Assembly (NCBI RefSeq): GCF_021462225.1
Contig: NC_061804.1
Coordinates: forward strand, 8,855,740 to 8,919,739
From: Girardinichthys multiradiatus
Taxonomy: Eukaryota; Chordata; Actinopteri; Cyprinodontiformes; Goodeidae
DNA: 64,000 nt
Direction of reading: 5' to 3'
This document shows positions 54,786 to 64,000 of the stretch, in pieces. The notes beneath the pieces are model-generated. The model did no database searches, was not told the origin of the DNA, and worked only from the letters and a program-made list of their open reading frames with translations. Both the position numbers and the translations under genes were made by a program. Within the stretch, counting starts at the first letter, position 1; each line of letters opens with the position of its first letter.

Positions 54786-56754
54786 CATTAATGCATTTTA
54801 ATACCTGCATAAATTCACTATTCTGAACTGTGAAAAGTTACATGTCAATTTTAGCCTTTAAATTGGTGCATATGTATCTATTTCCTGATATCTGATCCAA
54901 CAATGTTTTTAGTATTGGGCCTGATACCAACATTGGATCAGATCGGTCCTAACTCTAGCTTCTCCTTAACATTTTGTTTGTTAATTATAAAAAACAAATT
55001 TATCAAGTTGAAATGCTTCCAACAACTTAATGCCGCTCATAAAGACTCATTGAATGTGTTTGTGTTTAATTCTGATCAAAGTATGAAACCATTTAAAATG
55101 TTTCCACAAATTCATTAGAAGTCCAGAGGTTCTTGATCTCTGCATGCTGAAGATTTTAAATACTGTGTAAAATTGTTAAATGTGCTTTATGAGCCCAAAC
55201 CAGAACAGCTTTTATTTCTTCTTTAATAACATCATTTTGACTCAAACCTGGTGACTTCCAGATTTTAACTTCTTTTGTGATGTGTACTTTTGATTCTACA
55301 TTGCTGTTTGCTACAGACTACCTGCTTTTATTAAACAAATTTGCATAAATTTGAAATTCCACATCAGCTGCATGCTTGGAATAATCAGAGTATTTAGCCA
55401 CCAATCAACTCAAGGAGGCAGGTTAAAATTTGCTCCTGAAAACCTAAAAATCAGTCACATGACGTTTTTCTCAACACAAAGTGGAGCTGTACCTTTCACT
55501 TTCTTTCTGTGTTCTTTCCACCAAGCTATGACTTCATCTGAATGATGGTGGTAATTATTTCCTCCCAGAAGATGAGCTCAACTTCATTTTACAGCATTTT
55601 TGTCATGCTGCTATTTAGCTGAGATGTTATGAAAGAGCACGCAGGAGTTAGCGTGTGGATCCACTCACATCTGGCTTTTGCAGGGGTCATTTTTCCTCCA
55701 ACCCTTCGTAATTATGATCAACAGAGTATTCACAGTGTTCTCTTGCAATCAGCGGTGTGACACAGCTGCCTGTTCATCCCAGGCCAACCCCATGTAATGT
55801 CTTCCATCTCTGTGGCAGTTCAGGTGTTTGCTGAAGGCAACAATAGCAGCAGATGAAAGCAGCACTTTAACCTCCCCGATTACCTCTCATGGTGCTGCTA
55901 CTTATATTGGTGGAAAACACAAAACAACAAAAAAATCAACATTTCATTGCTCGAGGAATTTCATAACTATTACATAAAAAGAACTTGCAGGACATATAAG
56001 ACTTGAGTTGTATGTTTTATTTTATTTCTGAAGTAAAAAAAGAAAAGTTCTAGATGTTCATATTCCAGGTGAAACCAACATAAAATCTGTATATTTTTCA
56101 GCTTTGGTATTTACAGACTGAATTGTTTTGATAAAATAAAATAAGAAGAAATATTGAGAAAGGCTCACAGTGAACACAGAGATAGTGGTTATAAAACTGT
56201 ATTTGTAATGCATTTCCTTTATTCCCATAAGGTGCTGAGTCCGTCTCTCTTGACCATGCCTTATTGTATTGTGGACCTTTCTCTCTAGGCATGCTGCTTT
56301 TTAATGACCATGTACAGTACTAATTTCCTTCTGTTTTCTTCTGCCTAAGATGTTCAGTAAAATGTTGTGTTTGAAGAAAAGTCCAGAATAGGAGGTTTGG
56401 TTTTTTAGCCTCAATATCAGCAAGGTTTCTAGGAGGAACATGGAAAAAGATTTCACTTGCCAGGTATGCAAGTTACAAGATTAGTTACCAACGACTAATA
56501 GTTTAAAATGTCTCCTACTTATCTATTGTTTACATAACTGTTACTTATTGAGATACGGTGGTCTCATTGAATAAACTTGATAACATTGGTGTGAATCTCA
56601 GTAAACTGTATACATCAGCCCAAACATGCTGAATACTAGACTTAAAAATATGTTAGGAATGCCTTGTTTCTTCATCCATTAATATTTGTGTAAATGGGCA
56701 TGTTTCAATGCAATATGAAGATATGCATGTTTAAATAAATATTGTTCCAGTATC
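54786..56754. other. No gene recognised
   Basis: AT-rich. The patch 55,700-55,910 is non-repetitive and less AT-rich ('gtgtgacacagctgcctgttcatcccaggcc') but shows no open frame with splice sites. Confidence 0.4.
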
Positions 56755-57400
56755 TGATACCATAGCATGAACAGTGCTATCTCTAGCTAAGCCAGACCGC
56801 CTCAAATGTTTTGGACATGCCAAACTACTCAAAGATGTCATAGACATTGACTAGTGAATTGCACGGACTATCTCATCATTGCACCTGGTACTTATTGGGC
56901 TTTATTAGGCTGCAAGTGAACATTTGTCCAGAAGGTTTTTATGTTTGAAGGAGAAACATGGGCAAGTGTAAGGATATGAGCCAAACTGCTGCTCTTGCGG
57001 GGTGTTCCAGGTCTGCTGTGGTCCGTATCTATCAAACATGGTTCAGACAGATGAACTGCTGTGGCTCAATTTGTTTACCTGGGGAAAATATTGCACCAGG
57101 ATGCACCATGAGATAGTTGTGCTGGAAGTCGGTTAAATGCAATTTATTTTGAAAGTTCCAGAAAAGTCTGTACCGGAGTTTTCATGTTGCAATCCATGGC
57201 TGTGGTCCCAACACTAGTGTGATGCGTGGATATTTTGAGAGTGCCAGATACCACAGTACACCTTGAGAGGTATAGGGGAATTGATTGCTTGATGGATCTT
57301 GGTTGCTTTGGTAGCTAAATGGTGACCAACCCATGTTTGGCAGGTGGGAAAAACGTTATGCCTAATTGGTGTTTACTGCACATATGCTCTTCTGATACAA
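56755..57400 (+). mobile_element. Decayed Tc1-like transposon
   Basis: 'gagaaacatgggcaagtgtaaggatatgag' is the start of a Tc1 transposase (MGKCKDM...). It continues with AALAGCSRSAVVRIYQTW-like helix-turn-helix sequence, then 'ttacctggggaaaatattgcaccaggatgcac'. After large internal losses, 'agtgccagataccacagtacaccttgagagg' corresponds to the C-terminal part. The end 'cgttatgcctaattggtgtttac' is the decayed right terminus. Frameshifts and deletions remove all three catalytic residues. Confidence 0.65.
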
Positions 57401-59918
57401 AATGTTCTAGCATTTGTCTAGTAATAATGCCACCTAATACCATGCTACACTACGCAGATGCTGTCTAGACTGATGAAGATTAGGTCACTGCAGCTTGCCA
57501 AATGACTGACGTTTACAACATGGAAGGGTAGTTGGACCTGTCTTTTGATTAATTTAACTAATAATTATCTGACTACTTGGGGCACGTATACACAGTTTAT
57601 AGAACATTAAACTTTCAGCCTAAGATGGTCAGACGATCATTAAGGACCTAAAAAGAAAAAAAAAACAAGACACAGATGCCGGCGCAACAAGTAACTTGCT
57701 CTCTCCTTACCCAGTTACACTCAGTAAATTATATACATAACAGGATGTTAATGATGTTATGAAGTTTCACTAAATATACTTCTCCATGTTTGGATCCACA
57801 TAAAAACACTTTTAGATACACAAACATATAGCAAAAAAAACAAACCATGTGTCAGCAGCTTTAAGACTCGACAATAGTGGCACAAAGAAAGTTTTTTGGC
57901 TCTTTCTGTCACTTTTGTGTTTGTGGCTGAAGGTCATATTAAACATGAAGTCAACTGTGACTTGATGCTAAAAGCAGTCAAATTGCTCGCATCTCTTGCA
58001 TTTGATGGGTTTGCTGTTGCGCTGACATGATTAGTGCTATTTGCTTTGTGAATTAAATGCTAAGATGAAGAAAAGAGGCAAACTATGGAGCTAATACAGG
58101 GTGGAGAACAACGTTACTGGATGCTTTGTTTATGTGACACAAATAACCAAAAACTGTAAAAACATCATCATAGAATGCCTTTCCTGGATTGTTGGCTGCT
58201 TTGGCATATTGCTAAAATATAACATGTTATGTAAAGTTCCTGTCTCAAAATAACTGTTAAACAAAACACTCTCCATGAGGGTTACCTTGATTGATCTTAG
58301 CAGTTGTGCATAGCATTTAAACAACAAATATTACAGCAAAATCCGGATCCGGGAAAGGCTTTATAAACTAATTTATTTCCGTTTGGAGAGTGACAGCTTA
58401 TTAGATGTAGTCCTTTCTATTTCCGTGATGCACCAAAATGACATCAAAAAATACCCTGAGAAAGTCTGTCTTTGTTTGGTTATTCTTCTGACTTTGCTTT
58501 TCATAATATAGTTGTCTATTTTCTTCAACTGCAGAAGATCAAAATATATCTGAAACCATCAAACAAAATGCAGACATTTTTAATAAATTAAAGAAATTAA
58601 TGTCACTTTGTTTGAATTTGTGCAGATAGGATGTAAACAGTATTTTCTTATTGGAGAGGAAGTGGAGTGTTTCATTCTGCTTTCAGTCATTTCTGCTGAG
58701 TGCTGCGCTGAGAGGCAAACTATTATTTTTAGCCTGCGGGCAAAGACGTATTCAACATTTGTTAGATGTTTTTCCATTTCAGCTTCACTGAAGAAAAAGA
58801 ACTTAATAGAAATGTAGTGGCAATGATAGCTGTTTACGCTGATGGTGCATCGGTTACCGTTCTCCTGACTAGAACATTTCTAACCTTTAACTGGACCCTT
58901 ATTTATGTCTTCAGTTCATTTGTTTGTGTGTTGTATTCAGAGTCCAATGCTGAAATAATAATTTGTTTTGGAAATCAATTTCTTCAATTTAATGATGTGC
59001 TCTGAATTACTACCAGAACAAATAACTAACTCACATGCTCCGTAACTTTTAAATTAGCAATTCTACAAATGTTACCTGCCCTCAACAACAGAAAATGAAA
59101 AAAACAAAATCAGCCTAATTATGATGAAAACAGACTTTTAGGAACCAGACCTGTTTACAAAGAAAACCTGATGGAAATTCTGCACATTAAACAAAACATT
59201 CATGTTTCTAATTTACTGGTTGGAATGAAACAGGAAACATAAATAACTGGTGTGATTTTCCAGACAAACTGAATGGATTTTATCTGATTACATGTTAACA
59301 TGTGTAGATGTTTCTAGACTCTGCTGTATTGTCTACTGCCTCATCTTCTCGCTGAAAAAAACTAATAAAACACCTGCTGAGCATAGGCGCCAGTGTTATT
59401 ACATACCTGCTGGATTTATTTAAAGGTGTTGAAATCTTGTCCTTTATCTTGACTCTCGTCAAGCTCCTTAAACATTTGCACCTGACCACAAATTCAATTT
59501 ATTTTGACACACAATGCCATCATTTGCTGATTTTCATGCCTGTGTATATTTTGGGTTACCTTTTTAGCCGCTTTGCTACCCAACAAGAGCAACGCCTTTT
59601 ATGAATCAAAGTAAACAGAAAAGATTGGCGCTCAAAGCATAAAAGGAATAAGGGAAAATTTTGGTTAACAGGTTGAAAGGCTATCATCTATATGAGTGTG
59701 CTAAACCAAGCTAAAGCTTAAGCTAACCTGCTGTTTGAGCTGCTTTTAGATTGAGCTATTGTTGTCTATCTGACAAATTTTTGTAGTTGAATTTATCTCG
59801 CTAATTGAGTTATTCTTGTAAACTGACAGAGGTTTGGACTCGGGTCCAGTGATTTAGAAACGGGTCATACTCAAGTCACAAATTTGATGACTTTTGACTC
59901 AACTTGTTAAGGATGTTT
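57401..59918. other. No gene recognised
   Basis: AT-rich intronic or intergenic sequence; several 60-85-codon ORFs on both strands have no domains or splice context. Confidence 0.4.
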
Positions 59919-60104
59919 TTTGCTGCACTAGTGGCCTTTATTTTTCCAGTATTGTTGTTGAAAGTAGGCAGACAGGAAATGGCAGTGAAGAGAGGGGAAA
60001 GACATGCGGCAAATGTCACCAGAGCCAGGACTAGAACCCGGGACAGCTGTGTTGAGGACTAAAGCCTCTGTACATTGGTCGTGCACTTAATCCCCTGCAC
60101 CACA
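59919..60104 (-). repeat. tRNA-derived SINE
   Basis: Minus-strand copy of the same SINE family: TGTGGTGCAGGGGATTAAGT (A box region), B-box-like GGGTTCTAGTCCTGG, GCCGCATGTCTTTCCCC and the tail AATAAAGGCCACTAGTGCAG. It directly adjoins the L2-like end at 60,110. Confidence 0.8.
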
Positions 60105-60109
60105 AATGA

Positions 60110-60715
60110 ATAATAATAAACTTTATTCAGATTGCACTTCTTAAAACAAAGTTACAGTGTTTTGCATTGATAGAAACATAAAACATATAAATGCATAATA
60201 AAATGCAAAAACAATGTGAAAAGCGAAAAAAAAAGAATAAGAGGGAACTTAAAGAATAAAGCTGATTTATAAAAATGGTTTTCAAGGACAGTTTTAAAAC
60301 AGGTCTTGGAAGAGGCCTGTCTGATATAAAGTGGCAGAGCAATCCACAAAATCCCTGACCATGAGAGCTCTACAACCTCCTTTTGCCAGCCCTGCTCTAG
60401 GAAGAGAACAGTTGGTTGGAGTATCTTAGAGTGCTAGAAGAAGTGTAAGGAGTGAGGAGTTCAGTGAGGTTCACAGGGGCGAAGCCATTCAAAGATTTAG
60501 AAATATACAAGATTTTAAAATCAATTCTGAACTTCACTGGGAGACAGTGCAGTGAAGCGTAAATTGGAGAAATATGTTCATATTGGTGGGTTCTGGTGAG
60601 GACTCTAGCTGCAGTGTTTTGTGTGCGTTGGAGGCTTTAGAGCTTTTTAAGGCTGGCCAGCAAATAATTACACTAATTAGTATGGCAAGACGCAAAATGA
60701 TGGATGAGGGAATGA
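60110..60715 (-). pseudogene. L2-like LINE 3' end, lineage A
   Basis: Read on the minus strand: AARVLTRTHQYEHISPIYAS, then LHCLPVKFRIDFKILYISKS and LNGFAPVNLTELLTPYTSS, i.e. the C-terminal L2-type motif block (HWLPVKxRIxFKxLxLxxKxLxGxAPxYL). A stop at GRA-equivalent positions and a 3' end 'caatctgaataaagtttattattattca' follow. Frameshifts occur. It differs in tail sequence from the copy at 60,735. Confidence 0.7.
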
Positions 60716-60734
60716 ACAACAGTGAAATAATTCA

Positions 60735-62211
60735 ATTCAATTCAGTTTTATTTATATAGCCCCAATTCACAACACATGTTGTCTCAAGGCACTTCACAAC
60801 ATTCAGGTTCATACATTTCAATTAATCCTAATCATTGAACAGTGCAGTCAGAGTTAGCTTTTTATTCAAATTGGATAAAAAGTTTTTCTATCTAAGGAAA
60901 CCCAGCAGATTGCATCCAGTCAATGACTTGTAGCATTCACTCCTCCTGGATGAGCATGTAGAGACAGTGGACAGTCACTGGCGTTAACTTTGCAGCAATC
61001 CCTCATACTGAGCATGCATGTAGCGACAGTGGAGAGGAAAAACTCCCTTTTAACAGGAAGAAACCTCCAGCAGAACCAGGCTCAGTGTGAGCGGCCATCT
61101 GCCACAAAGAGAACACAGAAGCACTGATCCAGAAGTACTTTCTATGGGAAGGAAAAGGAAATGTTAATGGATGTAGCTCCTTTAGTTGTTTCATCTAGAA
61201 AGAAAGAACAGATAAACTTTGAGCCAGTTTTCAAGGTTAGAGTCTGAAAGAGAGCACATAGAATTAGTTACAATAGAAGCTCAGTCAATCGCCATGTCTA
61301 GGAGAGAGAAAGGGTTAAACACTAAAAGACAGGGCTATGTGGATCATCGGTAGAAGGTGAGCATTAAGTTGTTGCCAGCAGAAGCTCGGACGATTCTCCT
61401 CTCCAGAAAGGTGTCACAGGCAGACACAGAGCCAGGCCAGGTGTAGCTTCTAGGAAGAGAAAAGAGAGAACAAAGTTAAAAGCTGAAATAACAGCAAATA
61501 ATGCAAAATTGGAGAGTAGTGTGAGAATGTAGCGAAGAGGGTGAAAGTGGTCGTTATGTCCTCCAGCAGCCAAAGCCTATAGCAGCATAACTACACAGAT
61601 AGTTTCAGTTCAGATTATTTAGTTAAACGGCGCTTATTTACAACAATGTCGTCTCAAGGAACCCCACAAAGGGTCCCACTGATGGTCTTTGTTATACTAA
61701 AAACCACAAGGATTGGGATACCTCTCTCTGTCAGACTGATTATAACCATTGGAAAAGAGAAGAGGTCATACAAGTAGCAGAAATGGAGGGTGTGTTTGCA
61801 CCTCAACCATAACTGAGCCGGTTTAGGCTAAACCTGACTCCCCCTTACTCCAACCAACTGGGAGGGAAGAAGACGGAGGTAAAAAATAAGGAACATAGCT
61901 CAGGATAACCTAAGCCACTCTAACTATAAGCTTTATCAAAAAGGAAAGTTTTAAGCCTAGCCTTAAAAGTAGACAGGGTGTCTGCCTCACGGACTAAAGC
62001 TGGGAGCTGGTTCCACAGGAGAGGAGCCTGATAACTAAAGGATCTGCCTCCCATTCTACTTCTAGAGACTCTAGGAACCACCAGTAAACCTGCAGTCTGA
62101 GAACGAAGTGCTCTGTTAGGAACGTATGGAACAATCAGATCTCTGATGTATGATGGAGCTAGATCATTAAGGGCTTTAAATAGGTGAAAGATCTGATTTT
62201 GGCAATGTCCC
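60735..62211 (-). mobile_element. L2-like LINE 3' end with long 3' UTR, lineage B
   Basis: The coding end spans 62,211 down to a TAG at 61,920-61,922, open over about 96 codons: FHLFKALNDLAPSYIRDLIV, VPNRALRSQTAGLLVVPRVS, SYQAPLLWNQLPALVREADT, FKARLKTFLFDKAYS. About 1.2 kb of 3' UTR follows, including CTCCACTGTCGCTACATGCA (inverse of 61,017-61,036). It ends in 'gttgtgaattggggctatataaataaaactgaattgaattgaa'. The intact reading frame end suggests a fairly recent, 5'-truncated insertion. Confidence 0.8.
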
Positions 62212-62239
62212 TAATTATTAAAGACTTTGAACTTGACTC

Positions 62240-62640
62240 GGACTTAGAGCCAATACAATTCCTCGAATGAATCAAGTACTTCGATTACTACATTTCCTGA
62301 AGGCAAATTATCTGCCTCAAGGCTTCATTAAATTCTGCTTAACTGTGCAGCGCACTGTGTTCTGGCCGGGTGGTTATTTGTGTTGCACAACACTTTCACC
62401 TCCTCTAATCACAGCCTACGCTGCCGATACGTGGATGGCAAGTGTGGTTATCAGCTATGAAGGAAGATGGCGAGGGGCTAAAAGAAGCTACGAGAAAACG
62501 ACTGAAAGTGTCAAAAGTGTGGGATCGTTTAAACTAAGCAGGAAAGAAAACACAGCACAGTGTGTACCATCAGTAACAATATTATTTATGGTATGGTAAA
62601 CACAGAGGCACAGGTTTAAGCTATGTGCTGTTGTATTGCT
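62240..62640 (+). pseudogene. hAT relic with BED-finger-like segment
   Basis: Starts near 'ttcctcgaatgaatcaagtacttcgattacta', a decayed form of a common fish hAT end. It includes SKVWDR (frame 1) continuing after a shift as FKLSRKENTAQC, resembling the W-x-HF-K...AQC start of BED fingers in hAT transposases. No further finger residues remain. Confidence 0.4.
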
Positions 62641-63724
62641 TAAATATATTATTTCATACCAATTTATTAAGCACTTTAAAGTAAAATAATGTCCACAAAG
62701 TGCTGTACATGTGCAAATGAAAAGAAAATTAAACAAGTAAAAAATAAGGTAAAAATAGAGTCAAACCTCCTAGAAATATAGTATGAAAACTAAAAGTTTT
62801 TTATACAGCAGATGTTTAAAAGCAATGATGTTCAGATTGGAGCACTTTCTAGCTATAGAAACAGGTAGCACGAAATTGTGAGCTGAGAGTTTCTAGTGAT
62901 TGTTGACATCTGTTACATATCCATGGTGTTGTTGAGGTAGTCGATGACTTGCAGGGATGAATAGCCGAGCACTGAGTGGATGACTCATCTGGTGGAGTTA
63001 TAAGACATCCCTCTGATTTCTTATTAACCACCACCAGACACTACATCAGCTCCTCAAGCTCATCAGTAGACTTATTTTGGCTAAATCCCTGCAGTGTTTG
63101 TTAAGGTCATTGCAGAGGCGAGAAATCCCGACTGTGTCTTTTCTGAAAACGCTGATGGTAATGTGTAATATTGATATAAATGTGTTCTGAGCACAGATTC
63201 AATTTCTAACACATGTTGTGGTTTGAACTGGAGCCCTTAAAGCCAACATGCGGCTGTTTTTCTACACTGTTACCAAGACGCCGTTCTGTTGGGCTGGTTC
63301 TGTGAATCATGACTCAACATTTTGCACCAGTATGCAGAAAGAAACAGGATAATATACATTGCAGAGGTAAAATCTTTAACAGAACCCATAACTAACTTTT
63401 ACAAAGCCACTTCTTCCTTTTACGCGAGTTTTTTAAATGTGGACAGAGTGAAATGATTTGTTAAAGAAATTAGAAACTTATAAGAGAATTAATCTGAAAG
63501 TAAAGAACATTAATATTTATTTTTCTTATTTTCTTCTGACATGATAAACACCAGGACTAACATCCTGGTTGATCCCGTTAGAAGTGGACCACTTTAAGCA
63601 CGGCCGTGTTTAAAATGTGACTGATCAGATCTGCAGAGCCTACTTCACGCACATGTCTGTTACGTCACACAAACATCAGAAGATCAATGCTGATGCTTCT
63701 AGTTAGAGCTTCAGACGTGAACTA
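62641..63724. other. No gene recognised
   Basis: AT-rich. 'ttattaagcactttaaagtaaa ... aaagtgctgtacatg' at 62,662-62,710 has the look of a LINE 3' end (minus) but no coding part. Nothing else is recognisable. Confidence 0.4.
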
Positions 63725-64000
63725 AACGCTGTGATCACATTACACCAGTGCTGGCCTCTGTTCGTTTCAGGATCCAGTTTAGGAGTTTGTTGCTTGTTTT
63801 TAAGAGTCGTGAAGGTATGAAAACATCATATTTGTCTGAGCTGTTGTGCCTCTGTGCTCCATCCAGAGCTTGAAGGCCCACATACCGACTGTTGTCAGAC
63901 ATTCCCTGATCACGGATCAAAGCAGAGGTCTCTCCAAACCTGTGGATCAACCTGCCTACAGACTGTTGATCATTTTAAGGCTCTGTTAAAAACTCACTTT
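63725..64000 (+). pseudogene. L2-like LINE C-terminal fragment, running off the window
   Basis: With frame changes it encodes HITPVLA, VRFRIQFRSLLLVFKSREGM and TSYLSELL, then near the edge DHFKALLKTHF, all L2 C-terminal motifs. The 3' tail would lie beyond 64,000. The minus-strand ORF 63,735-63,950 is a shadow. Confidence 0.65.

Overview
The window reads as vertebrate nuclear DNA, almost certainly from a teleost fish. It is AT-rich and intron-like, with no operons and no long host reading frames. It is crowded with repeat families typical of teleosts: Tc1/mariner transposons of at least seven kinds, Rex1-, Rex3/RTE- and L2-like LINEs, hAT elements and hAT-type MITEs, tRNA-derived SINEs and TG...CA LTR-like units. 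I cannot name the species.

The only host coding sequence I recognise is one 80-bp exon at 22,566-22,645 (+). It has canonical splice sites and encodes the first two strands of a C2A domain closest to Doc2-beta (doc2b). No further doc2b exon was found, so much of the window is probably intron or flank of that gene. One weaker open, splice-flanked segment lies at 6,302-6,435.

Layout. 0-8.7 kb: two SINE types, a solo LTR with target duplication (6,915-7,384) and MITE fragments. 8.7-11.4 kb: a truncated Tc1 element abutting a decayed hAT transposase gene (-) that keeps a GT-AG intron, then a repeat module and a SINE bounded by a 13-bp duplication. 13.7-16.7 kb: a MITE-like palindrome and a pyrimidine tract. 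16.7-19.0 kb: a nearly intact Tc1-superfamily element (328-codon transposase ORF, DD36E spacing) and a rearranged relative. 20.7-24.9 kb: a Tc1 terminal repeat, a decayed Tc1 with a SINE inside it, the doc2b-like exon, a 1.48-kb Tc1 with long inverted repeats, and a Rex3 tail. 26.1-29.2 kb: an almost full-length but dead Rex1-like LINE (-). 32.4-34.7 kb: a two-part repeat whose second part is C-rich and T-poor, then a SINE. 35.7-38.5 kb: a decayed Tc1 and an LTR-like element with a proline-rich ORF. 39.3-44.6 kb: hAT BED-finger relic, MITE, LINE ends and a Tc1 scrap. 46.2-51.7 kb: a second DD36E element, two colinear Rex3 parts (-) and an LTR-like unit between them. 52.8-57.4 kb: Sleeping Beauty-like and other Tc1 remnants and a SINE. 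59.9-64.0 kb: a SINE, three L2-like 3' ends and a hAT relic.

The genes do not form a pathway; the window records nested insertions. I found no evidence of a new biological system. The best leads are the DD36E elements, the LTR-like family sharing a TCACTAAA flank, the T-poor modular repeat, and the hAT gene with its preserved intron. All family assignments come from reading the sequence and recalled family features; no search was run.
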